Of a stretch of 64,000 nt of DNA, positions 8,167 to 15,063 are shown piece after piece (positions within the stretch are counted from its first letter, which is position 1; the number at the start of each line of letters is the position of its first letter). The notes below the pieces were generated by a model, which was given only the letters and a program-made list of their open reading frames with translations, did not search any database and had not been told where the DNA came from. Source of the stretch: JAEWWD01 sp964440115 (GTDB taxonomy: Bacteria > Bacillota > Clostridia > Christensenellales > CAG-138); NCBI GenBank assembly GCA_964440115.1, contig CAYTPV010000007.1, positions 1 to 64,000 on the forward strand. Direction: 5' to 3'. Position numbers and translations under genes: made by a program.

Positions 8167-9054
8167 TTATTGAGCCCCTTCTTTTCGGGAGACTTTGCGG
8201 GCATTTCCCTTGAAAAGGGAATAGATACCTTTGAATGTCAATTCCCTGTAACCAAATATGCCCTGCGGACGCAGCACCATGATGGAAACGAGCACTACGC
8301 CGTATGCCACAAGACGCCACATATTTGCTACGCGCAACACTTCTGGTATTGCCGCGAAAACGAGTGCCGCGATGATAGGCCCTGTGAGGCTGCCCATACC
8401 GCCAGCGACGACAGAGGCCGTCAGCATCGTGGACTGTACGCTCGTGAACATATTCGGCTGGATGTATGTGATGTAGTGGGCGAGGAAACTGCCGCCGATG
8501 CCGGCGCATACCGCGCTGAAAAACAAGGAGCGCAGACGCACTCTGAATAGATTAATACCCGCCATCTCCGCTGCCACAAAATCTTCTCTTACCGCAATCG
8601 CCATACGGCCGTAACGGGAGAAAACAAAGTTCTTGGCGAAAAAGACTACGATTACAAATGCGATGAGTACGGATGTAAACGTGGAATAATTGGTCAAGCC
8701 GGGCAGGCCGCGCGCACCCTGTGTGATGGGCAAATTCTCCAGCAAAACGCGGGTTGCTTCGCCAAAGCCAAGCGTCGCAATAGCGAAATAATCGCTGCGC
8801 AGCTTTGCACGCAATGTCGGGATGCCTATGATGAGGCTGACGAGACCGGCCATAAAGCCGCCCATGATCACTGCAAATACAAAAGGAATGTGGAACAGCT
8901 TGGTGCTGATGGCGGCGGTATATGCGCCAATTGCAATGAATGCAGCATGTCCGAGCGACATAAGCCCGGTAAAGCCTGTAAATATGGATAAGCCAACTAC
9001 GGATATGGCGTTGATCATGGCCAGTGTCAGGATGCCTTGCACATAATATAGCAT
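8167..9054 (-). CDS. livM: Branched-chain amino acid permease
   Basis: A 295-residue integral membrane protein with about eight hydrophobic segments and the LivM motifs SLGHAAFIAIGAYTAA, GIPTLRAKLRSDYFAIATLG and AGINLFRVRLRSLFFSA. It forms the membrane channel with LivH. It ends two bases from livG and begins 11 bases after livH, so all are surely one transcript. Confidence 0.93.
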   Translation of the reverse strand: MLYYVQGILTLAMINAISVVGLSIFTGFTGLMSLGHAAFIAIGAYTAAISTKLFHIPFVFAVIMGGFMAGLVSLIIGIPTLRAKLRSDYFAIATLGFGEATRVLLENLPITQGARGLPGLTNYSTFTSVLIAFVIVVFFAKNFVFSRYGRMAIAVREDFVAAEMAGINLFRVRLRSLFFSAVCAGIGGSFLAHYITYIQPNMFTSVQSTMLTASVVAGGMGSLTGPIIAALVFAAIPEVLRVANMWRLVAYGVVLVSIMVLRPQGIFGYRELTFKGIYSLFKGNARKVSRKEGAQ

Positions 9055-9065
9055 ATGTAACCCCC

Positions 9066-9950
9066 TTACACTTTCTCTTCCAGATATTTGCCAAACAATC
9101 CGGAAGGCATCACCAAAAGAAGAATGATGAGGAATGAGAAGCTGAATACATCACGGATAAGGGAAGAAACATACACCGAAATCAAGGATTCCAGTACGCC
9201 AAGCAGTATACCGCCCACCACAGCGCCTGGCAGACTGCCAAGGCCGCCGATGACTGCCGCAATATACGCCTTGTTTGTGATCCAGCCCATTGTAGGATAT
9301 GCCATATACTTCAACCCGAGAAACACGCCGGACAGGCCAGCGAGCAGACCTGCAAGCACAAACACCAGGCCGATCACCGCGCTTAAGTTGACGCCATTAA
9401 TCTGTGCGACCGTAGAGTCATAGGACGCTGCGCGGATAGCAATGCCTGTTCGCGTGTGCTGAATGAAATAGTTCATGAAGTAGATGGCAATAAAGGAGAA
9501 TATAATTGCGAATAAATCCAGTTTGCCTATCGTACTCCCGAAAATGGAAATCGAAGAGATGCCGAATATTTCAGGATATGCCTTGAAGCTTGAACCAATA
9601 GTGGCATATACCATGTTTTCAAGGAATATGGAAGTACCCATAGCGCTGATCATGAAATACAGGGAAGGGGCATGACGTTTGCGCAAAGAGCTGTAGGCTA
9701 TGCGTTCGTTAAAAAAGCTCAGCAGTCCTGCTCCCAGCATGGAAACAATCAATGCGATTGCAAACGGAACCTTCAATCCCGTAAGCACATAGTACCCCAT
9801 ATAGGATCCCAGCATAATGATGCCGCCGTACGCGAAATTGCTGAAATTCAATATGCTGAATATAAGGGAATAACCGACCGCCATCAGGGCGTAAATGCCT
9901 CCGACTGCCAACCCGGTAATCAGGGTTTGCATAAGCAGCTGTAACTGCAT
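9066..9950 (-). CDS. livH: Branched-chain amino acid permease
   Basis: A 294-residue membrane permease of the LivH type with GLAVGGIYALMAVGYSLIFS at the N terminus and NKAYIAAVIGGLGSLPGAVVG near the C terminus. The ATG at 9948-9950 has a near-perfect aaggagg site five bases upstream; the frame is open farther but starts there would enter the intergenic hairpin. It follows livK after a 73-base gap that holds a stable stem. Confidence 0.93.
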   Translation of the reverse strand: MQLQLLMQTLITGLAVGGIYALMAVGYSLIFSILNFSNFAYGGIIMLGSYMGYYVLTGLKVPFAIALIVSMLGAGLLSFFNERIAYSSLRKRHAPSLYFMISAMGTSIFLENMVYATIGSSFKAYPEIFGISSISIFGSTIGKLDLFAIIFSFIAIYFMNYFIQHTRTGIAIRAASYDSTVAQINGVNLSAVIGLVFVLAGLLAGLSGVFLGLKYMAYPTMGWITNKAYIAAVIGGLGSLPGAVVGGILLGVLESLISVYVSSLIRDVFSFSFLIILLLVMPSGLFGKYLEEKV

Positions 9951-9966
9951 ACAACCTCCTTTAAGA

Positions 9967-9996
9967 AGGTCGAATGGCCATAAGGCCATTCGACCT
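9967..9996. terminator. livK-livH intercistronic stem-loop
   Basis: A perfect 13-bp stem (aggtcgaatggcc with its complement) and a four-base loop, but no T-run on the livH side. Such stems after a binding-protein gene commonly protect the upstream mRNA or attenuate transcription, so that LivK is made in excess (inference). Confidence 0.7.
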
Positions 9997-10023
9997 GTTT
10001 TAAACAATAATTAATTGATTCTT

Positions 10024-11190
10024 TTATTGGGCGGCGATGCCTTTATAGAAGGTGAACTGTCCGTCCTTAACCGTTTCAATGACTGCCGGCTTGTGCAGCG
10101 GGTTGTGGGTTGCAGGATCCATATACAGTGTGCCTGTCAGAACGGGCATTTCTTTGATGTTGGCCATATACTCTGCAAGCACTGTGGGATCGGTGCTCTT
10201 TGTGGCCTCTATGGATTTCACGATCATCCGCAGCGCGTCAACCGCAAGAACGGGGTTGGGCATGACGGGGGCGGTATTATATTTCTTAGTATATTCAGCG
10301 ACCCATTCTTTGATGGCAGGGTCTTCAAGGCTTGCGATATTGACATAGAACGCGCCTTCGGTTGCAGCGCCGCCCAGTTCGATCAGTTCCTTGCTGGCCC
10401 AGCCGTCGCCGCCCATGAACTTACAGGTGAGGCCGAGGTCTCTTGCCTGCTTCATGGCCAAACCTGCTTCCTTCTGCATGGTCGGGATGAACAGCAGCTC
10501 CGCGCCGGAGTCCTTGATCTTGCCCAACTGGGCCCTGTAATCGAGCTCTTCAGAACGGAAGGCCTCATCAGCTACGATCTGACCGCCCTTTCCGGTAAAT
10601 GTCTCGCGGAAATACTGCGCAAGACCCTGGGAGTAGTCGGAACCGACATCCATGAGTATGGCGGCTTTGGTTACTTTGAGCTCATCATAAGCAAATGTTG
10701 CAGCAACCTGGCCCTGATAGGGGTCGATGAAGCAGGTTCTGAACGTATACTTCTTCACGGTTCCATCATCGTTTACCGTCAGCTTGGGGTTCGTGGCGGT
10801 GGTGCCGATCATGGGGATTTTTGCACCTTCCGTGATGGAGGAGGCCGCGATGCCTACGCCGCTCTGCGCAGGCCCGATGATTGCGATAACGCCATCAGCA
10901 GCTAACCGCTTGGCGACATTCACACCTTCGGCCTGATCGGCTTTGTTGTCATACGCGATCAGCTGTATCTGTCTGCCTAAAACGCCGCCCGCGGCGTTGA
11001 TCTTCTCGACTTCCATATCAAGGGCATTCTTTTCCGATTGTCCCCATAGAGCGGAGCCGCCGGTTAAAGCAACTTCATGGCCAATTTTAATGGGATCATT
11101 TTTACCGCTTGTTTGGCTCGCGCAGCCGACAATGGACATAATCAGTGATGCGATTAGGAGAATGGTGCATACTTTTTTGAACATGTTCAT
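10024..11190 (-). CDS. livK: Branched-chain amino acid-binding lipoprotein
   Basis: A 388-residue extracellular substrate-binding lipoprotein. A basic start, a hydrophobic segment and the lipobox SIVGC predict diacylglycerol attachment at the cysteine. The mature part is a periplasmic-binding type I fold: IKIGHEVALTGGSALWGQ, NAAGGVLGRQIQLIAYDN, AIIGPAQSGV. It feeds the LivHMGF transporter encoded next. The first ATG is preceded by aaggggg. Expression probably comes from the promoter at 11307-11335 and is kept above the other genes by the stem at 9967-9996. Confidence 0.93.
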   Translation of the reverse strand: MNMFKKVCTILLIASLIMSIVGCASQTSGKNDPIKIGHEVALTGGSALWGQSEKNALDMEVEKINAAGGVLGRQIQLIAYDNKADQAEGVNVAKRLAADGVIAIIGPAQSGVGIAASSITEGAKIPMIGTTATNPKLTVNDDGTVKKYTFRTCFIDPYQGQVAATFAYDELKVTKAAILMDVGSDYSQGLAQYFRETFTGKGGQIVADEAFRSEELDYRAQLGKIKDSGAELLFIPTMQKEAGLAMKQARDLGLTCKFMGGDGWASKELIELGGAATEGAFYVNIASLEDPAIKEWVAEYTKKYNTAPVMPNPVLAVDALRMIVKSIEATKSTDPTVLAEYMANIKEMPVLTGTLYMDPATHNPLHKPAVIETVKDGQFTFYKGIAAQ

Positions 11191-11306
11191 TTGTCTTCCC
11201 CCTTAAATTAATTGATTTGGACCAGATTACCCTACGACTGTATCCGTTCTGCTATATACGCCTGAGCGTAAATATATATTAAATGATACTATGAACTGTT
11301 TATTCT

Positions 11307-11335
11307 ATTGTAAGCCTAATCAATAACAGGGGCAA
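11307..11335 (-). promoter_or_regulatory. livK promoter
   Basis: On the minus strand TTGCCC, 17 bases, TACAAT. It leaves a leader of about 110 bases before livK. The rest of 11191-11551 is AT-rich; a hairpin at 11368-11385 (ctgcagg, gaat, cctgcag) lies between livK and the repressor gene. I see no gene in it. Confidence 0.5.
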
Positions 11336-11551
11336 TAGGTGGTGGGGAATATTTACATAAACAAAAGCTGCAGGGAATCCTGCAGTATTCTGTAATGAAA
11401 GGCGAAATCAGTATTGGAAATAACCGTCACGCTTTCTGTAGTTATTCATCTGGTTGAATTGATATTTTAAGTATAGCAGTATGATGAATATATATCAATA
11501 TTAATTCACGATTGTAAATTGGCTTCTCCGGGGCAGAATGAATCTGGCCGT

Positions 11552-12136
11552 TTATAACCCGCGAATGCGAACCTCCACGACACGGCCTATGATCTGAACA
11601 TCTCCGCTTGCAATAATCATGGGGTCATAATTTGGGTTGGCTGGATAAAGAATTAGTTGGTTGCGCAGCCACTTGACCCGCCGTAATACAACCTCGTCAT
11701 CCACACGAACTACCGCGATTTCGCCGTTTTCTACCCTGGATTGCATGCGGACCATAACCAAAGAACCTTCCACAATATGTGCGTCAGTCATGCAGTCGCC
11801 TTCCACTTCCATAAAGAAGTATTCTCCGTTTTGAAGATCCCCGGAAGGCACCGGAATATGTTCCTGAATATTTTCTTCGGCTAATATTGGCAAGCCGGCA
11901 TGCACACGGCCGAGAATAGGCACATTTGTAACTGATAAAAATGCAGATTCATCACGACCAAGAATATAATCCGTGCTAACGGAAAACAAATCCGCCAACC
12001 GCAGCAGCATCTCCTGCGGCAGCACAGCACGTCCGGTTTCGTACTTACAGATTGCTGCCTTTTGTACCCCAAGAAAATTGCCCAGCATATCCTGCGTATA
12101 TGCATTTTGAAGTCGCAGTTCTTTTAATCGATTCAT
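11552..12136 (-). CDS. LexA-like XRE repressor with altered catalytic dyad
   Basis: A 194-residue protein with an N-terminal XRE helix-turn-helix (residues 3-60, YTQDMLGNFLGVQKAAICKYE) and a C-terminal S24 (LexA/CI-type) domain. The scissile Ala80-Gly81 in GRVHAGLP is kept. The catalytic serine position reads Cys115 (GDCM instead of GDSM or GMSM), and the catalytic lysine position reads Arg152 (DDEVVLRRV against DEVTVKRL in E. coli LexA). By family knowledge both changes should weaken or abolish self-cleavage, although Lys155 is nearby. It is probably a stress or mobile-element-type repressor, not the housekeeping LexA. It is divergent from a strong promoter at 12218-12246 and may control it. 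Confidence 0.87.
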   Translation of the reverse strand: MNRLKELRLQNAYTQDMLGNFLGVQKAAICKYETGRAVLPQEMLLRLADLFSVSTDYILGRDESAFLSVTNVPILGRVHAGLPILAEENIQEHIPVPSGDLQNGEYFFMEVEGDCMTDAHIVEGSLVMVRMQSRVENGEIAVVRVDDEVVLRRVKWLRNQLILYPANPNYDPMIIASGDVQIIGRVVEVRIRGL

Positions 12137-12166
12137 AAGGCTTCCTCACAAAATATGCTTTTCTAC

Positions 12167-12195
12167 ATTGTATCCTATTTAGAAACGCAACACAA
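12167..12195 (-). promoter_or_regulatory. Promoter of the LexA-like gene
   Basis: Minus-strand TTGTGT, 17 bases, TACAAT, about 30 bases before the repressor start. It lies back to back with the plus-strand promoter at 12218-12246, so a protein bound between them could control both. Confidence 0.5.
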
Positions 12196-12217
12196 CAAAA
12201 TATTTAACAATATGATA

Positions 12218-12246
12218 TTGACAGTTTCCAATGCGGATACTATACT
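12218..12246 (+). promoter_or_regulatory. Near-consensus sigma-A promoter
   Basis: TTGACA at 12218-12223, exactly 17 bases, TATACT at 12241-12246. This is among the best promoters in the window. Transcription should start near 12253 and run into the hairpins described next. Confidence 0.75.
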
Positions 12247-12252
12247 TCAATT

Positions 12253-12352
12253 ATTGGGTAATCCTGATATCTATATTGCAAAATATAGCCTGGATGTTTC
12301 CATAACGGTACATACTCATAAAAGGTTAAGCACGCGAACGTGCTTTTATTTT
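12253..12352 (+). ncRNA. Candidate small RNA or attenuator leader
   Basis: From the predicted start to the T-run is about 100 bases with no open frame. A stem of seven bases with a GCAA tetraloop lies at 12271-12288 (ctatatt, gcaa, aatatag). A terminator stem with a CGAA loop lies at 12328-12345, followed by ttttatttt. Downstream, gtttccat at 12296-12303 could pair with atggaaac at 12370-12377, which also forms its own small hairpin at 12361-12377. The unit can be a free small RNA or a terminator/antiterminator leader for the 55-codon gene at 12399. I match it to no known family. Confidence 0.5.
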
Positions 12353-12398
12353 CAAAACATGTTTCCTTAATGGAAACGTCAGAAAGGATGTAACAACA

Positions 12399-12566
12399 AT
12401 GGCAGGAATATTAATCTGTTTCGTGCTCCCGGGTATTTTGATCGGGTTGATGCTGGGGGAAGGCGTACGTTCTGCTCAAAAAAAGGCACGCCTTGAGAAA
12501 AAGCGTGCCCAGAAAAACATTCGCCAGCTATATGTCTATGACCTTCGCAATGACCTTGCCGCTTAG
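12399..12566 (+). CDS. Small single-span membrane peptide
   Basis: A 55-residue frame from an ATG preceded by aaagga (11 bases upstream). Residues 3-20 are strongly hydrophobic (ILICFVLPGILIGLMLG), followed by a highly basic stretch rich in Lys and Arg (residues 24-42) and a short acidic-basic end. This predicts one membrane span with the positive tail in the cytoplasm. It lies downstream of the candidate small RNA and divergent from the LexA-like gene. The layout recalls lexA-yneA of Bacillus, but there is no LysM domain, so I do not assign that function. It stops eight bases before the stop of the convergent binding-protein gene. Confidence 0.6.
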   Translation: MAGILICFVLPGILIGLMLGEGVRSAQKKARLEKKRAQKNIRQLYVYDLRNDLAA

Positions 12567-12574
12567 CAGGGAAG

Positions 12575-13564
12575 TTATTTTATAACCTTCTCTGCAATTG
12601 AGTTATCAACCAATTCGCTGAATTCCACTTTGGCCTTGAGTTCCCCGGACCCATTGATAACTTCTAAAAGGCGCTGGAAGTCTTTTTCCTGCATAACGGG
12701 ATCGCTCTTCCATGAGTCCGTTGTGCGATAGTTATGCGCAACGGAGGTCAGCACTTCCAAGCTCGTATCGGGGAAGAAGGGCTGCATTGCTTTGGCGACC
12801 TCTTCATCCGTTGCTTTTTGTACCCATTGCTGAGCCTTATAAATAGCCCGTAGGAAGCTTTCAACGAGTTTGGGATCGTTTTTGAGCGTTTTCTGGCTCA
12901 CCATATATGTCGTATAGGGCACCTCGCCGGAAGCCTCACCTACATTGGCAACGATATATCCTTTGCCTGCCAAAGCAAATGTGGATGCGGTGGGTTCAAA
13001 CAATGTTACATAATCGCCGGTTCCGCCTTCAAATGCGCCGCCCATCAGATTAAATTGAATATTGTCGATAACAGTAACGTCCGTGCCGGGAGTAAGTCCA
13101 TGCTGCTTTAACACATACTGCAGTGTCATAAGAGGCATACCGCCTTTACGACCGCCGATAATGGTTTTGCCCTTCAGGTTCTCCCATTGAAAATTCGGTT
13201 CGGGTGCACGGCCCATCAAGAACGAGCCATCACGTTTTGTCAGCTGCCCGATGATAACGGGATGATCCTTTTTGCCCTCATTTATAACATAAACGCCAGT
13301 TTCAGGACCCATCAGGCCGATATCCGCTTCCCCGGCAAGCAGCGCGGTCATCGTCTTATCTGAACCGCCGCCGGTTGTGATTACGATTTCCAACCCTTCC
13401 TCAGCAAAGTATCCCTGTGACGCGGCAACATATTGCGGCGCATAGAATACAGAGCGCGTAACTTCATTGAGTTGTACAGTACGTAGCTTCTTCTCCTGCT
13501 TGCAGCCTACAAATGCAGCGCATACTACCAGAATGATTAACAGCAGAGAAACGAGTCTTTTCAT
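12575..13564 (-). CDS. NMT1/SsuA-type substrate-binding lipoprotein
   Basis: A 329-residue lipoprotein with signal segment and lipobox FVGC (Cys21). The mature part is the NitT/TauT (SsuA, ThiY) type II binding fold: YAPQYVAASQGYFAEEGLEI, a GGGSDKTMTALLAGEADIGLMG loop region, and LKGKTIIGGRKGGMP. Such proteins bind sulfonates, nitrate, thiamine precursors or other small anions. No permease or ATPase gene adjoins it. It stands 83 bases downstream of bioY on the same strand with ggaggt before its ATG, so it may share the BirA-controlled transcript. A role in capturing biotin or a precursor is only a hypothesis. Confidence 0.85.
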   Translation of the reverse strand: MKRLVSLLLIILVVCAAFVGCKQEKKLRTVQLNEVTRSVFYAPQYVAASQGYFAEEGLEIVITTGGGSDKTMTALLAGEADIGLMGPETGVYVINEGKKDHPVIIGQLTKRDGSFLMGRAPEPNFQWENLKGKTIIGGRKGGMPLMTLQYVLKQHGLTPGTDVTVIDNIQFNLMGGAFEGGTGDYVTLFEPTASTFALAGKGYIVANVGEASGEVPYTTYMVSQKTLKNDPKLVESFLRAIYKAQQWVQKATDEEVAKAMQPFFPDTSLEVLTSVAHNYRTTDSWKSDPVMQEKDFQRLLEVINGSGELKAKVEFSELVDNSIAEKVIK

Positions 13565-13647
13565 GCGATGCTACCTCCAAATCAATCTCAGACCTGACTA
13601 TCGATATGGTATGCCGCATTCGCGTGCGGGGTGATTCTTTGGAAAAT

Positions 13648-14205
13648 CTATACAAACATGGCGGGCAAACGCTTCTTAATCTGCGCAGAAAGAAAAACGC
13701 AAAAAGTCAGCTTTAATAAATCAAGCGGCAGGAATATCAGCGCAATATATACGGCTTTTTCAAATGGCAGAGGTGCTGCTAGAAATACACTGGAGATTAC
13801 GGCCATATAGGAAACACCGCAAATCTGAACAGCCGAAATGACGCCTGTTGCCCCAAGCGCAAATGGCAGCCGTTTATTTTGATATAGCGTTTTTTCCGCC
13901 AGCAATCGTATCATCGGGGCGCAAAAAAGAAATGAAAGAAGATACCCGAAAGTCGGGTTCAGAACATAGGATATTCCGCCTCCGCCAGTAAAAATGGGTA
14001 TTCCGATAAGTCCAAGCAGCAGGTAGGCTGCCTGAGATAGAAACGCTGCGCGGGCAGGAAGCAATAGTCCCGCAAGAAATATAAAGGCTGTCTGCAGCGT
14101 CATGGGGACAGGGTAAGGAGGAATAGGAATCTTGATAAATGCGCCTATAGCTGTCAGGGCTGTGAACATAGCGGAAAAGAGCATGATCCGAAGGTTTAGT
14201 CTCAC
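13648..14205 (-). CDS. bioY: Biotin transporter S component
   Basis: A 185-residue membrane protein of the BioY family, the biotin-binding S component of ECF transporters. It shows about six hydrophobic segments and the family motifs IPIPPYPVPMTLQT, GGGGISYVLNPTFGYLL and ALIFLPLDLLKL. The start is a GTG at 14203-14205 with gaggtg eight bases ahead; the longer ATG frame would run through the operator. No EcfT or EcfA genes lie here, so a shared energising module elsewhere is expected. A BirA-type operator sits right before the gene. Confidence 0.93.
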   Translation of the reverse strand: MRLNLRIMLFSAMFTALTAIGAFIKIPIPPYPVPMTLQTAFIFLAGLLLPARAAFLSQAAYLLLGLIGIPIFTGGGGISYVLNPTFGYLLSFLFCAPMIRLLAEKTLYQNKRLPFALGATGVISAVQICGVSYMAVISSVFLAAPLPFEKAVYIALIFLPLDLLKLTFCVFLSAQIKKRLPAMFV

Positions 14206-14218
14206 AAAAACACCTCGT

Positions 14219-14252
14219 ATTGTAAACCAAAATGCATTTATTAGTTTACAAT
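14219..14252. promoter_or_regulatory. BirA-type biotin operator
   Basis: attgtaaacc, 14 bases, agtttacaat. It matches the known BirA operator form WTGTNAACC-N14-16-GGTTNACAW except for one base in the right half. It lies just upstream of the bioY ribosome site, so biotinyl-AMP-bound BirA should repress bioY when biotin is plentiful. Confidence 0.82.
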
Positions 14253-14285
14253 ACAAATATGTAATTTGCAATGTTTATATCATGA

Positions 14286-14873
14286 TCAAAGAGTACGGTT
14301 GTAGTATGCAAATACCATTTCCAGTACTTTCTTACCCTGTTCGATGAGGGAATATTGCCCGCCATGCAGACACCAGTCATATATAGTCCCGCGGCACAGG
14401 CATAAAATATCGTCCGCTATTCCATGCGATTCTCCACACAAATGGCCGACATTTATTTCTTTCTGCAGGCAATCTGCAACTGTACGGTAGAAGAAACGTT
14501 CCTTATTCAGAATATACTTCTCTTCTGCGGTCAGTTGGTTTTTAAAGTATTGCGCTGCTGCGGCTGATCCCATATCCTGCATGGACCGCATTTGCTCAAA
14601 TACAAGAAATTCAATTCCCTGAAGGCCAACGATTGGCCGCTGCTCATTCCATTTTTGTTCAAGAGCCTCGTCAAATAGATGATATCCTTCGCTTAATATG
14701 CTTTCTTTGTTTTTATAATGATGATAAAAAGCGCCTACGGATACACCGGCTGATTTGCAGATGTCGCTTACGGAGATCTTTTCATATGCATTGGACGCAA
14801 AAAGGTTGACTGCATGATCAAAAATTCTCTGTTTGGTTGCAGCCGCCTGTATTTGTCTGTTTGTGCGCAGCAT
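14286..14873 (-). CDS. TetR-family regulator
   Basis: A 195-residue TetR-type repressor. The N-terminal helix-turn-helix is clear: ISVSDICKSAGVSVGAFYHH, then YKNKESIL. The C-terminal ligand domain has cysteines near residues 135, 146, 158 and 160 but no recognisable family. It is transcribed away from the flavoprotein gene at 15064, and an inverted repeat lies between them at 14947-14973. It most likely represses that gene and itself until a substrate-like ligand binds (inference). Confidence 0.87.
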   Translation of the reverse strand: MLRTNRQIQAAATKQRIFDHAVNLFASNAYEKISVSDICKSAGVSVGAFYHHYKNKESILSEGYHLFDEALEQKWNEQRPIVGLQGIEFLVFEQMRSMQDMGSAAAAQYFKNQLTAEEKYILNKERFFYRTVADCLQKEINVGHLCGESHGIADDILCLCRGTIYDWCLHGGQYSLIEQGKKVLEMVFAYYNRTL

Positions 14874-14946
14874 GTTGTATTACCTCCCCGGGTAACTAGA
14901 GCATATCACAAAATACGGAAAATGCGCAATTAGCATACCATGATAT

Positions 14947-14973
14947 AGAATATTATTCACCGAACAATATTCT
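14947..14973. promoter_or_regulatory. Likely TetR operator
   Basis: A 27-bp inverted repeat: agaatattattc, three bases, gaacaatattct. Eleven of 12 arm positions match. It lies nine bases before the -35 of the flavoprotein promoter. Confidence 0.65.
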
Positions 14974-14981
14974 GTATTCTA

Positions 14982-15010
14982 TTGTATTGTGAAATAGTAA
15001 GCGTTATAAT
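14982..15010 (+). promoter_or_regulatory. Promoter of the enoate-reductase-like gene
   Basis: TTGTAT, 17 bases, TATAAT at 15005-15010, about 54 bases ahead of the start at 15064. Confidence 0.65.
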
Positions 15011-15063
15011 TTTATCAAGTCATGAGGCTCGCATAAACTCATACAGAAAGGATGGAAAACAAC

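Noticed and set aside
12399..12566. YneA-type SOS division inhibitor
   Set aside because: The layout beside a LexA-like gene is similar, but the peptide has no LysM domain and only one span with a basic tail.
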